From NCBI GenBank assembly GCA_002338715.1, contig DDIR01000032.1, positions 1-45,064 on the forward strand: a stretch of DNA of 45,064 nucleotides. The letters run 5' to 3'. How positions within the stretch are numbered: the stretch's first letter is position 1; each line of letters starts with the position of its first letter. The notes under the pieces were generated by a model, which worked only from the letters and a program-made list of their open reading frames with translations, was not told the origin of the DNA and did not search any database. Made by a program: the position numbers and the translations under genes. Below are positions 35,020-43,976 of the stretch, one piece after another. The DNA is from Phycisphaerales bacterium UBA1845. GTDB lineage: Bacteria; Planctomycetota; Phycisphaerae; UBA1845.

Positions 35020-36621
35020 CTAGGCCGCCCCGCGCGATGTGAACAATGCCTGGGGCGACTCAACCACTGCTTTCGCTAACCGCTTCGCGACGGCGAACAT
35101 TCCTTTCGCCCGCAGCGTGTTCCAGCGCGCACGATAGTATCGCAGCCTTGATTTGATCGCCGGGCCTGTCACGAAGCGCAGTTTGTACGCCGGGATGACC
35201 TTGCGATAAAAGTGAAACGCAACCGCCGCCGGCCAACCCGGTTTGTTGGCGTATCGATCGAAGAGCGTCTGATAGCGCTGCAGCAGGGCGTTGTCGATGC
35301 CATCTTGTGTCAGCACAGTGCCGGAATAATAGTTGTCGGCAGTGTCGGATGGATCGTACATGCCCATTTGAATGGTCTGATCGTATAGCTTGGTGCCCTT
35401 GAGCGGATAGAAGATGCTGAACTGGGCGCTGGTCGGCATGATGTTACGCATAATGTCCCAGGTCTTGAGCATCGAGGTCACATCCTGACCGGGCAGGCCC
35501 AGCATGGTGAATGCGTGCACCTTGACGTTGTACTTCTTGGGCAGCGTAAACGCTTCGATGAGGACGTTGACCTTGGTGCGGCGATCGAGCAGGCTGGTGC
35601 GCAGGTCCTCGTCACCGCTTTCCAGACCGATCGCGACGTAGTGCAATCCCGCGTCGGCGATGATCTCAATCTTTTCTTCCGTGATGCATTCGGGCCGCTC
35701 CATGATGCTAAAGGGCGCGGCGATCTCTTTCTTGTACAGGTCGCGGAAATGTTTGAGGCGTTCGACGCCCGTCAGCCAGATTTCATCGACCCAATAGACA
35801 AAATCCAGCGAACCAAAGGCTTCGCGAAAGGCGGCTAACTCTTCGACGATGCGCTCCGGCGATTTTTCGCGCCGCCAGCGACCCTGCCCCGAGTACGAAT
35901 CCATCAGTGCGTGGTTTGAACAGTACGTGCACGTGAACGGGCAGCCGCGACTTCCTTCGATGGCCGCGACCATGTCAACACCGCCCATGATGCCGGCGAT
36001 GTACGAGTCGCGATAGTGAATGTCGCCGAAGATTTTCCAATCGGGCAGCGGCACTTCGTCGAGGTTGTGGATGAGGTTGCGCTTGTCGGTCTTGACGACT
36101 TCGCCATCGACATTGACCCATGTGTTGGGGATGCCAGCCAGCGGTTTGTTTTTTGCGACGGCGCGGAGGATGTCCATGATCGCGCCTTCGCCTTCGCCCA
36201 AAACGATCGCGTCGCAGTCGCCGATGGTTTCGCCCGGCGCGTGCGTCGGATGCGGTCCACCGATGATCTGCGTGATGCCAAGCGACTTCGCCCAGGCAAG
36301 CATTTTTTGAGTCAGCGGCCACTCGTTGGAACGAACGGAATAACCGAGGATGTCGGGCTTTTCGCGTTCGACCATGGCTTTGAATGCGTCGAATTCGGTG
36401 CCGCGCTTGATTCCAGTGATGTCGAAGAGGCAGACGTCCGCGCCGATTTGTTTCGCGCAGGCAGAAAGGACAGCCACGCCGAGTTGCGGTGTGCGAACAC
36501 GCTGGACGTTGGGATACACCAGCATCAATTTGACGGATGCCCCATCGGGCAGAGGCGTGAAGTCCATGACCGCATCGGGTTTGGGTTGATCCGGTAGCGT
36601 CAGTTGCACGAGTTGCGTCAT
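35020..36621 (-). CDS. B12-binding domain radical SAM protein
   Basis: A 533-residue enzyme. The N-terminal B12-binding-like domain (about 30-160) has KLMLVYPN and IIGGPHPTHAPG but no DxHxxG motif, so cobalamin binding would be base-off-independent or lost. The radical SAM domain has the 4Fe-4S motif CPFTCTYC (Cys227, 231, 234), followed by the SAM-binding EIWLTG and GLESGDEDLR. The C-terminal 140 residues are basic and helical. Relatives act in hopanoid, tetrapyrrole, lipid or antibiotic methylation and cyclisation; the substrate here is unknown. ATG 36621 is the first codon of a normal N-terminus. It is a single gene, divergent from the polysaccharide exporter. Confidence 0.85.
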   Translation of the reverse strand: MTQLVQLTLPDQPKPDAVMDFTPLPDGASVKLMLVYPNVQRVRTPQLGVAVLSACAKQIGADVCLFDITGIKRGTEFDAFKAMVEREKPDILGYSVRSNEWPLTQKMLAWAKSLGITQIIGGPHPTHAPGETIGDCDAIVLGEGEGAIMDILRAVAKNKPLAGIPNTWVNVDGEVVKTDKRNLIHNLDEVPLPDWKIFGDIHYRDSYIAGIMGGVDMVAAIEGSRGCPFTCTYCSNHALMDSYSGQGRWRREKSPERIVEELAAFREAFGSLDFVYWVDEIWLTGVERLKHFRDLYKKEIAAPFSIMERPECITEEKIEIIADAGLHYVAIGLESGDEDLRTSLLDRRTKVNVLIEAFTLPKKYNVKVHAFTMLGLPGQDVTSMLKTWDIMRNIMPTSAQFSIFYPLKGTKLYDQTIQMGMYDPSDTADNYYSGTVLTQDGIDNALLQRYQTLFDRYANKPGWPAAVAFHFYRKVIPAYKLRFVTGPAIKSRLRYYRARWNTLRAKGMFAVAKRLAKAVVESPQALFTSRGAA

Positions 36622-36975
36622 GGCCTAATCCATCCATTGGACTGGTGAAACTGGGATTATCTCGGCTGGTTATAGCCGAGCGGGCGAAATGCTTATCGGG
36701 CGAGTTCCAATCAGCGTCCGCTCATACTGTTATCGGTGCATTTTGAACCGCATGTAATCAGAAGGGCGGATAAAGTCTGCGTTTGCGCTTCAAGAGGTTC
36801 ATCCAATCGTCAATTTGAAATGAACGCATTGCGATGCCGGCGGTTTTTGGCCGTCACTGCCCAAAAGAAGCGGCGTCAAACGTCCGAAAAAGCATGTGGA
36901 AGTGTGCATGATTTTCGCCCTCATTTGTTTGGGGTCTCGATGCGCGCTCGGTGTTCAGTTTGGATTGACAATTGC
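36622..36975. other. Intergenic region before the polysaccharide exporter
   Basis: 354 bases between divergent genes. No convincing promoter pair or hairpin was found on either strand. The frame of the permease is open from 36736, but the stretch before 36976 has no membrane-protein or leader character and is treated as untranslated. Confidence 0.35.
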
Positions 36976-37800
36976 ATGCATGCAGCATCTGCGTCCAACC
37001 CGTTTTCCGAATTGATTCGATACCGCCAACTCCTGGCATCGCTGATATGGCGCGACCTTCGCGTGCGCTATAAGCAGTCGCTGTTGGGGATGGCGTGGGC
37101 GGTCCTGTTGCCCATGTCGATGATGTTGATCTTCACGTTCGTCTTCACGCGGGCGGTCAAGGTTGTCGGCGGACTTGATATCACCATGCCTTATCCGTTG
37201 TTCGCGTACACCGGATTGGTACCGTGGACGTTCTTTTCCGCGTCGCTGTTGGGCTCGGTCAATTCATTGGTCGCCAACCGCAACCTCGTCACCAAGGTGT
37301 ACTTCCCGCGCGAAGTGTTTCCGTTTTCGAGTATCGGGTCGGCGTTTGCGGATTTCTTCATCGCAGGAAGCGTTCTCGTCGGTCTGATCGGATACTTCCA
37401 CTACGGCACGCGCTGGACATTTGTTCCGACGACGGCGCTCGCGTTTGTACCGGTGATTGTCCTCGTGCAGGCGGTGTTCACAGCCGGTCTGGGCATGTTG
37501 CTCGCGATGGCCAACCTGTTCTATCGCGACGTGCGTCAGCTTCTCGGCGTGGCGATCCAACTGTGGATGTTTCTGACCTGCGTCGTCTATCCAATCAAGA
37601 ACGATGGATCGTGGTGGGGGATCGTCGCGGTGTGCAATCCGATGACGCCCATCATCAAAGCCTATCGCCAGTGCATTCTTGAAGGGACGATTCCTGCGGG
37701 CGGGGCGTTTGTATCAGCATGCGTGACGGCGGCTTGCACGTTCGTCATCGGTTGGTGGGCGTTTCGCAAAATGTCGCACAAATTCGCGGAGTGCATTTGA
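36976..37800 (+). CDS. ABC-2 polysaccharide export permease (Wzm-like)
   Basis: A 274-residue inner-membrane protein with six predicted helices. The N-terminal segment LIWRDLRVRYKQSLLGMAWAVL is the hallmark of the ABC-2 O-antigen/teichoic acid permease family, followed by FTFVFTRAVKV, YTGLVPWTFFSASLLGSV and the C-terminal NPMTPIIKAYRQCIL. It exports a lipid-linked polysaccharide with the next gene's ATPase. ATG 36976 gives the usual short cytosolic tail; ATG 36940 is an alternative. Its stop overlaps the ATPase start (TGATG), a sign of translational coupling. Confidence 0.92.
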   Translation: MHAASASNPFSELIRYRQLLASLIWRDLRVRYKQSLLGMAWAVLLPMSMMLIFTFVFTRAVKVVGGLDITMPYPLFAYTGLVPWTFFSASLLGSVNSLVANRNLVTKVYFPREVFPFSSIGSAFADFFIAGSVLVGLIGYFHYGTRWTFVPTTALAFVPVIVLVQAVFTAGLGMLLAMANLFYRDVRQLLGVAIQLWMFLTCVVYPIKNDGSWWGIVAVCNPMTPIIKAYRQCILEGTIPAGGAFVSACVTAACTFVIGWWAFRKMSHKFAECI

Positions 37801-39074
37801 TGGCCGTGGCTGTTCAATTTTCAAACGTGGGAAAGAAGTTCCGTCGTGGCGCGGTACACGAAAGCCTGCGCGACCTGTTGGCCTCCACGGGCCGGCGGAT
37901 CATCGGGCGTGAAGTGCACAACAAGCGCCCGACATTCTGGGCGCTGCGCGACTTGAGTTTTGACATTGCACCCGGCGAAGCGCTCGGCATCATCGGACCT
38001 AACGGTGCCGGCAAGAGCACCGCTTTGAAATTGCTCGCGGGAATTCTGCGCGCGGACGAAGGGACGATTCACGTCAACGGAAGGTTGGCCGCCCTGATCG
38101 AAGTCAATGCAGGGATGCACGGCGACCTGACCGGAATGGAAAACATCTTCCTGACCGGCGCGATCATGGGCATGTCCCGTGGCGAGATCAAAAGCAAACT
38201 CGACGACATCATCGAGTTCAGCGGGATCGGCGACTTCATCCACACGCCCGTCAAACGCTACAGCACGGGGATGCAGGCGCGGTTGGGATTTTCGACAGCC
38301 GCCCACGTGTCGCCCGATGTGCTGCTCGTTGACGAAGTGCTTTCAGTTGGCGACGTTGCGTTTCGTCATCGCTGCGAAGAGCGGATGCGCGAGATGGTCG
38401 ATTCTGGCGTGGCCCTGATTTTTGTGACGCACAATCTTGAGCAGATGCGGAGCATTTGTCATCGCACGCTCGTGCTCGATGGCGGTCAGAATGCGTTCGT
38501 CGGTTCGCCGACTGACGCGGTGGGTCACTACCTCAAAGCCACCATGACCCGCGTGGGCGAAATGTCGTACGTCGACAATCCCCGCACTGGCAAGACCGAC
38601 GGCCGCGTCCTCGGTATGAAATTTCGCGGCGCGGATGGAGGCGAAGTCGAGTGCGTTCGACCTTCCGAGCCGCTTACGATGGAGATCGGATTTGAACTCG
38701 ATCGCGACGTCGAACGCCTGACGGTCGAGACTGCGATTCGTCGCGATGGCGGTGAGATGATGGTGAGTTTGAACTCGCGCCATCAGGGGATCACCTTCAA
38801 CGCGCCAAGAGGCCGACACGACGTGCGCATTGAACTTCCGGCGTTTCCGCTGGGTGGGGGAAATTACTTTGCCATCGTCAGACTTTGGGATGCCGACCGC
38901 ACGGAGCTGTTGGCCGAAACACCCTACAAATTCATGCTGCAAGTCGACGATGAAGGCAAGGGAACAGGATTGCTGACCCTGCCGCACGAATGGTCGGCGC
39001 TGAAGACCATCGAACCGATGCTGGCCAATCAGAAGCAATCCGTCGACCCGGCACCACTTGAAACCTGTCCATAA
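37800..39074 (+). CDS. ABC polysaccharide export ATPase with C-terminal carbohydrate-binding domain (Wzt-like)
   Basis: A 424-residue ATPase. The N-terminal NBD (1-250) has Walker A GPNGAGKST, YSTGMQARLGFS as signature, LLVDEVLSVGD as Walker B and VTHNLEQM. The form of the signature is typical of the Wzt/TagH group. The extension after about 270 (RPSEPLTMEIGFELDRDVERL, FPLGGGNYFAIVRLW) is a beta-sandwich like the Wzt C-terminal domain, which in known systems reads the capped non-reducing end of the O-polysaccharide. The start overlaps the permease stop. Export specificity here would depend on this domain. Confidence 0.93.
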   Translation: MAVAVQFSNVGKKFRRGAVHESLRDLLASTGRRIIGREVHNKRPTFWALRDLSFDIAPGEALGIIGPNGAGKSTALKLLAGILRADEGTIHVNGRLAALIEVNAGMHGDLTGMENIFLTGAIMGMSRGEIKSKLDDIIEFSGIGDFIHTPVKRYSTGMQARLGFSTAAHVSPDVLLVDEVLSVGDVAFRHRCEERMREMVDSGVALIFVTHNLEQMRSICHRTLVLDGGQNAFVGSPTDAVGHYLKATMTRVGEMSYVDNPRTGKTDGRVLGMKFRGADGGEVECVRPSEPLTMEIGFELDRDVERLTVETAIRRDGGEMMVSLNSRHQGITFNAPRGRHDVRIELPAFPLGGGNYFAIVRLWDADRTELLAETPYKFMLQVDDEGKGTGLLTLPHEWSALKTIEPMLANQKQSVDPAPLETCP

Positions 39075-39090
39075 GCGCAGTTGCAATCCC

Positions 39091-40230
39091 ATGCGAATCT
39101 GCATCTTTGCCCATCCCGGTGCGACCCACACGAAGCGCATGGTCGCCGCCCTCCGCGAGCGCGGCGCAACCGTGCATCTTGTCTACAAAGGTGACCACAA
39201 TCCCGAAGGTGCGACCTACGAACGCTTTGGCGTTCCCGGTTTGAGCCTGGGCAACTCCGTGCGACGCAGCGTTCGCCGCGCTCGGTATCTCTCGAAGTTC
39301 TTCAAAGAACATGATCTCGTCACCGTTTTCTATCTGAGCGACTGGGGTTTCTACGACGAAGCCATCGAGCATGGCCGCCTCGCGCTTTGGCCCTGGGGGT
39401 CGGACATCAACGCGCCACCGGGAGCGCCACCAGAGACCCCGCGGCTGCGCGAGCGACGCATGGCGATGTTTGAAGGCGCACACGGAATCGCCACATGCAG
39501 CCACTGGTTTGCGGAACAAGTCGCAGACTACGCCGGCATCCATGCTTCGCGAATCAATGTCATTCCGCTCGGAGTCGACATGGATCTTTTCAAGCCAGCG
39601 AGCCAACCCGTGCGCGAACCGATCGTGGGTTTCCTGAAAGGATTTGGACCGGCATACGGTGCAGAACGATTCATCGATGCGATGCCCGAGATCGTCGCTC
39701 GCGTGCCCGATGTTCGCTTTGAATTGGTTGGTACCAGCGATCGGGCGAAAGTCCTTCAGCGTCGTATTGTTGATTTGGACATCGCGTCACGCATCACCTG
39801 GATCGAACCCAAACCACACGATGAGATTCCCAGCTTGCTTCAGCGTTGGCAGGTGTCCGTGATTCCATCGGTGGTCGAGAGCTTTGGCGTCGCGGCATTG
39901 GAGTCGAGCGCCTGCGGGGTTCCGGTGGTGGCTTCGAATGTTGGCGGATTGCCCGAAACCGTGATTCACGACAAGACGGGCATGCTGACGGATGCAAGCG
40001 ACCCCGAGCAATTGGCTGAATCTGTGATTGGTCTACTGACCGATGAAGATCGTCGTATCGAAATGGGCAGAAGCGGCCAACGGTTCGTCGCAAGCCATTT
40101 TCAATGGGATGCCTGCGTCGATCGATGGATGCGGTTTTTCGAGTTTTCGGCCAATGGCACGTTTGCGTCGGAAACTGGTGTTGGCCACGAATCCGGGCGT
40201 ACTTCGGTTCGATTCGCCTCGGCCAATTGA
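39091..40230 (+). CDS. GT4-family glycosyltransferase
   Basis: A 379-residue GT-B glycosyltransferase. The N-terminal domain has MRICIFAHPGATHTKRMV; the C-terminal donor-binding domain has the GT4 ExxxxxxxE motif, ESFGVAALE, in SVVESFGVAALESSACGVPVV, and NVGGLPETV. Donor and acceptor are not predictable. It follows the exporter ATPase by 16 bases on the same strand, so it probably builds or modifies the exported glycan. ATG 39091 is chosen over ATG 39058, which would overlap the ATPase end. Confidence 0.9.
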   Translation: MRICIFAHPGATHTKRMVAALRERGATVHLVYKGDHNPEGATYERFGVPGLSLGNSVRRSVRRARYLSKFFKEHDLVTVFYLSDWGFYDEAIEHGRLALWPWGSDINAPPGAPPETPRLRERRMAMFEGAHGIATCSHWFAEQVADYAGIHASRINVIPLGVDMDLFKPASQPVREPIVGFLKGFGPAYGAERFIDAMPEIVARVPDVRFELVGTSDRAKVLQRRIVDLDIASRITWIEPKPHDEIPSLLQRWQVSVIPSVVESFGVAALESSACGVPVVASNVGGLPETVIHDKTGMLTDASDPEQLAESVIGLLTDEDRRIEMGRSGQRFVASHFQWDACVDRWMRFFEFSANGTFASETGVGHESGRTSVRFASAN

Positions 40231-40356
40231 CGGGCAGTTGGTAGCTAAACATTCCATTGGTCGATAGTTATGGACAATCCCAGGTCGCAAAAAATACACT
40301 GCAATCGACCGTCCCATTCAGGACATTCGCCATTACCAACATGGTAACCGAACCAA

Positions 40357-40386
40357 TTGACTTGCGGGTTTCGATTTCGCTAGAAT
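40357..40386 (+). promoter_or_regulatory. Promoter of the PEP-CTERM gene
   Basis: TTGACT (40357-40362), an 18-base spacer and TAGAAT (40381-40386). The predicted start is near 40393, leaving a leader of about 126 bases. There is no sigma54-type TGGCAC-N5-TTGC site, unlike some PEP-CTERM promoters. Confidence 0.55.
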
Positions 40387-40428
40387 CAGGACAAGTCGGG
40401 CGGGTTTGAGAGATCCTGCAGCACAGTG

Positions 40429-40452
40429 ATCCCCGGGTTTGTACCTGGGGAT
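40429..40452 (+). promoter_or_regulatory. Strong hairpin in the PEP-CTERM leader
   Basis: ATCCCCGGGT (40429-40438), loop TTGT, ACCTGGGGAT (40443-40452): a ten-pair stem with one G-U pair. A second weaker stem, CGACC with GGTCG, follows around 40479-40495. No T-run follows, so it is not a terminator. It may stabilise the mRNA or act as a regulator-sensing element. Confidence 0.5.
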
Positions 40453-40518
40453 AAGGGCCGAGTCTTCAGGGCGAAACGACCTCGTGGGGTCGGTTTCTAC
40501 CACCAGGGGAAAGAACTG

Positions 40519-41265
40519 ATGCGAACTCTCACCAGCGCGATTCTATTGTCATTTTGCATGGCGCTTCCTGCGTCTGCGTTCAGCTTTACCACACCCATTC
40601 TGAACCATCCTGACGGCGACGTGAATCCGCCACCATATGGTTTGCGCATGGACGAACTGTTTGCGCAAACACCGTCAGCCGGCAGTCTGGTTGGCGGTGT
40701 CGGTGGAATCACCACTTTCTCGTTCGACCCTGCCGACGGCGCCAGCATGTTCATGACCGTGAGCGATCTTGGTGGCGATCTCGAGATTAGCATTTCCGGC
40801 GTAGCCAAAGGCGGTGTTGATACAGGTGGTACTTATGGATTTGGCGAAGGTTTGTTTGCCATTGACTTTACCTACCGTATGAATGTTGAACCGGTGCTGG
40901 GTCCGGACGGTGGCTGGAAGGTTACTCCGAACAACGCATTGAACAATGGTACGATCACCGCGCTGGCTGGCAATGCGGATATCACTGCCGGTACCGAATG
41001 GACCATCTGGGATCAGGTCAACGGTGACAACGATTCGTTCCTCGTCATCCGCGACGAACACCGTCTGGCTGGGCATCCCGGCGTGTTGGCGCTCGATCCG
41101 TTGGTTGGACGCGGCTGGGTAACCTATAGCCCCATTGGTCAGGATGCACCGGGCACGCAGGATTTCCTGTTCATCGCCGATACGCCGATTCCCGAACCGG
41201 CATCGATCATGTTGCTGGCGGCAGGGTGTGGGGCGGTGGCGCTGCGTCGCAAACGTCGTTCGTAG
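40519..41265 (+). CDS. PEP-CTERM sorting domain protein
   Basis: A 248-residue exported protein: signal peptide 1-20 (LTSAILLSFCMALPASA), a beta-rich mature domain (about 22-220) with no catalytic motif, and a C-terminal sorting tail made of PEPAS, the hydrophobic stretch IMLLAAGCGAVAL and RRKRR. In known biology, exosortase cleaves such tails and the protein is linked to exopolysaccharide or the cell surface. AGGGGA lies eight bases upstream of ATG 40519. No exosortase gene is in the window. It lies downstream of the glycan exporter and glycosyltransferase but has its own promoter. Confidence 0.9.
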   Translation: MRTLTSAILLSFCMALPASAFSFTTPILNHPDGDVNPPPYGLRMDELFAQTPSAGSLVGGVGGITTFSFDPADGASMFMTVSDLGGDLEISISGVAKGGVDTGGTYGFGEGLFAIDFTYRMNVEPVLGPDGGWKVTPNNALNNGTITALAGNADITAGTEWTIWDQVNGDNDSFLVIRDEHRLAGHPGVLALDPLVGRGWVTYSPIGQDAPGTQDFLFIADTPIPEPASIMLLAAGCGAVALRRKRRS

Positions 41266-41315
41266 TGAAATCTGTTTGAGGTATTTGAAAACCTCGTGGC
41301 ATTTAAAACAAAGTC

Positions 41316-41349
41316 AAAGACCGGACGATTCAAACCGTCCGGTCTTTTT
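41316..41349. terminator. Bidirectional terminator after the PEP-CTERM gene
   Basis: AAAGACCGGACG (41316-41327) pairs with CGTCCGGTCTTT (41336-41347), followed by two more T. A perfect 12-bp stem usable in both directions. Confidence 0.92.
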
Positions 41350-41408
41350 GTATCCGCGTATGCTTGGTTGCAAGTTTGCACGTTGCCAAGCGAGGATAAC
41401 GCATTCCC

Positions 41409-41438
41409 CTGGATTCCCGCTTTCGCGGGAATGACGGC
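41409..41438 (+). repeat. dRS3-like palindromic repeat, isolated copy
   Basis: CTGGATTCCCGC, TTTC, GCGGGAATGACGGC: the same 30-base core as the copies near 982, 3967 and 12210. The upstream 67-base arm of the 97-bp element is not recognisable here. It lies between the converging PEP-CTERM and amidase genes. Confidence 0.8.
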
Positions 41439-41472
41439 TTGGTTGCATCCCTGCGTTTGAACTTAATACATT

Positions 41473-42186
41473 CTAGTCTGCCGGCTTTGCTTTGACGTAT
41501 TCAGTTGTGCGGAATTCGTATGGCTTGCCGGCCCGGACACTTTCCATGTCTTCGATGAGCCAGCCGTTCTTGATGTAGTTTTCCAACACACCGGGGCATG
41601 TCGTCTCACCGGGGGCGGCATCTTGGTGTCCGACGATGCGGTCGTTGGGGATGTCGAGGTCAGCCGCCAACTTGACGAGCAGATCCACCAATGAACGATA
41701 CTGGCTTTCCATCAGCGGCTGCTTCGTCAGGTCGCCATTGACGCAAATGCAGATGTGCCCGCGCGTGTCGTAGGTGGTGTTGGTGTCTGGGGCGTACTTC
41801 AATTCGCGACCTTCGCGAATGCAGCCGACACGGTCGATCACATAGTGATAGGGAATGTCACCCCACGGCCGCTGCTTGACGCTGAACTTGTACAGGCGGC
41901 GCATTTTTTCATCGCCCGCCACCGAACCATCGTCCATCACACCGGCATGGTGAACCGTTAGACGGTCAGGTTCATGTTCGACCAACCGCTCCATCACCGG
42001 GTTGTCATCGGGACCAGCCCAGTCAGCCCGGGCGACAATCTGCACATCGGGAACATGTGTACCAGAGCAGCCGACCAGCATGCCGCAGGCAAGAACGATC
42101 GCAATCAAAGCGAGTCCTGCGAATGCGCGCGGACTGTGTGTAGAATTCGACGTTCGACCGTTTTCCGTCAATGACCTGGGCATCAT
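41473..42186 (-). CDS. N-acetylmuramoyl-L-alanine amidase-like lipoprotein (Amidase_2/PGRP fold)
   Basis: A 237-residue protein with signal and lipobox, GMLVGC (Cys about 40). The mature domain has the Amidase_2 zinc ligands: His in LTVHHAG, His and Cys in VGHQDAAPGETTCPG, plus the conserved Tyr in PYHYVID. It is predicted to cut the bond between N-acetylmuramic acid and L-alanine in peptidoglycan, from an envelope-anchored position. Three tandem ATG codons and one GTG lie at the start; 42186 is a compromise with AAAGG about five to eight bases away. Confidence 0.87.
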   Translation of the reverse strand: MMPRSLTENGRTSNSTHSPRAFAGLALIAIVLACGMLVGCSGTHVPDVQIVARADWAGPDDNPVMERLVEHEPDRLTVHHAGVMDDGSVAGDEKMRRLYKFSVKQRPWGDIPYHYVIDRVGCIREGRELKYAPDTNTTYDTRGHICICVNGDLTKQPLMESQYRSLVDLLVKLAADLDIPNDRIVGHQDAAPGETTCPGVLENYIKNGWLIEDMESVRAGKPYEFRTTEYVKAKPAD

Positions 42187-42236
42187 CATCACCTTTCGAT
42201 GGGGATTGAAATCAGCCCGGCATGATCGCGGGTTTC

Positions 42237-43004
42237 TTACGATGCTTCAATGCCAAAAGTCGCGGTGACCACGGCGCGGACGTCCTTTTCGATCGTGTAC
42301 GTGTCGTAAATGCCGTAACTGCTGACGTCGGTGGAGTCGGGCGCGGTGATTTGCAGGACGCCCATGTGTGCATCGCGCAACTCACCCAGCCGGCATTTGG
42401 TGCTGTCGGCGATTTTTTCTGCACGGTCGCGGGCGTCAGCCGACGCCTTGGCCATCAACTCGATTTTCAGCGGCGCAAGCTCCGTGTAGGTGTATTCGGG
42501 CGATTGCGAGATGACGAACACGCCCTCTTTGAGCAGTTGCGTGACATTGCCAGCCGTCCGGGCGACACGATCGACGTCGGATGTGCGGATGCCGAAGCGT
42601 CGTTGCAGGCTGTAGCCGGTGACTTCGTCCGTCAGGTTGCCCTTTGCGTCGCGGGCATACTTGGTCGTGGTCGAGATGGCTCCGAGTCCAACCTGATTGG
42701 GCGGGAAACCGTTTTGGGTGAGAAATTCCTGAACGCGCTCAACGCCCGAATCAAGCACTTCAAACGCCGATTGCAGGTCGACCCCTTCGCCATTGACGAC
42801 GATGCACCAGACCGCGCGGTCGCTGCGGACGCGGTGGCGGGTTGATCCTTTGACGGTGATGGTCTGGTTCTGGCGGTGGTCGTACTTGTTGCGACCTTCG
42901 TAGGCGCCGGCAGCGATGTACGTGCTGGTGACGAAACTCGCGGCGACAGCCAGGGCGATGACGACGATGGCACTGGCAAACTGTATGCGGACACGGTACT
43001 CCAT
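42237..43004 (-). CDS. SIMPL-domain (DUF541) membrane protein
   Basis: A 255-residue protein with an N-terminal helix (SAIVVIALAVAASFVTSTYIAAG, about 11-33) and a periplasmic SIMPL domain: ITVKGSTRHRVRSDRAVW, DEVTGYSLQRRFGIRT, YTELAPLKIELMAKASADARDRAEKIA, and a C-terminal VVTATFGIE. The fold is known but the function in bacteria is poorly defined (oxidative stress and surface display have been proposed). It lies 50 bases upstream of the amidase gene on the same strand and may share its transcript. Confidence 0.87.
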   Translation of the reverse strand: MEYRVRIQFASAIVVIALAVAASFVTSTYIAAGAYEGRNKYDHRQNQTITVKGSTRHRVRSDRAVWCIVVNGEGVDLQSAFEVLDSGVERVQEFLTQNGFPPNQVGLGAISTTTKYARDAKGNLTDEVTGYSLQRRFGIRTSDVDRVARTAGNVTQLLKEGVFVISQSPEYTYTELAPLKIELMAKASADARDRAEKIADSTKCRLGELRDAHMGVLQITAPDSTDVSSYGIYDTYTIEKDVRAVVTATFGIEAS

Positions 43005-43242
43005 GGCGCTCCTCCTTGAGCTGCTCTAGAGCAGATGGCTCGGGTGTAAGATAGATGTCAGCAGATTTGCAGCACCGGTGCGGCAGAAGCGAAAATCCGT
43101 TTCGCAGCGTGGCGACTATAACAAAAATCACAGGTGCGATTCAAGGCGACTTCGTGACAAAATTTCGGTAAGCAAGTTTAATTCGTAGACGTCTTTGACG
43201 TATGGTTGCAGTGCTTCAAACAAACGTAGGAACATCGTGGTC

Positions 43243-43878
43243 ATGATCGACATCGAGGACGAATCACTGTCAGGCAAGAAGCGCAACTTAGCCTGGGGCA
43301 TCGCGCTCTTGACGCTGCTGTCCCTCGGGGCGCTAACGTTGATTGCCCTCGGACTGTTGATCGCTTCGTTTGGCGTGGACGACTCCCAACCCAAAGTGGT
43401 TTGGACCGCATCGAGTGGCGAACCTTTTCCGAGGAAATTTTGTCATGTCGCGTTTCCGGTGAACGCGGAAGTCCCGCTTCTTAATCAAGATGGATCAGCC
43501 GCGGGGATCATGCTTGATCGTGCACTGGCTTGTACGGAATCCGAGCGCAACAGCGGCGATTACATCGGCGTGTGGGAAGCCAACCGCGAACTGAAAGTGG
43601 CGGAAAGCCATTTGACGCTCGTGCCCGATGTTCCCAACGCCCAAGCGCTCATCGCCAATTGGAAGGATACCGTGAAAGGATGGCCCGACGACGTCACCGA
43701 CTATCAATCGGTCGATGTCTCCTGGGAGGTAACGGGTGAGGATGCCTACCGCGTGACCCTTCAGATGAAGCTTCGAAAGGGCAGTCAATACGATTATGTG
43801 TACTCGGTGTCCCATGGCGCTTTGAAACCGGAATCGTACTCAATTCACATAAACCGAGCCGCTAATCTCGGTCGCTGA
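43243..43878 (+). CDS. small membrane-anchored protein of unknown function
   Basis: A 211-residue protein with one N-terminal helix (WGIALLTLLSLGALTLIALGLLIA, about 17-40) and a soluble domain of about 165 residues outside. Two Cys (CHVAF, ACTES) may form a disulfide. The pattern is mixed alpha/beta and no motif is recognised. It diverges from the SIMPL gene across a 238-base gap in which no clear promoter was seen, and ends 98 bases before the fatty acid transporter gene. Confidence 0.65.
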   Translation: MIDIEDESLSGKKRNLAWGIALLTLLSLGALTLIALGLLIASFGVDDSQPKVVWTASSGEPFPRKFCHVAFPVNAEVPLLNQDGSAAGIMLDRALACTESERNSGDYIGVWEANRELKVAESHLTLVPDVPNAQALIANWKDTVKGWPDDVTDYQSVDVSWEVTGEDAYRVTLQMKLRKGSQYDYVYSVSHGALKPESYSIHINRAANLGR

Positions 43879-43976
43879 GCGGTGCCCATAGCCCATTTTC
43901 GCAAGCGGAATATCGCCAAGTTCTGCCGCCAGATGTTTGCAGATGCGTCGGCAGCGAATTGCAGTAACATGGACGC

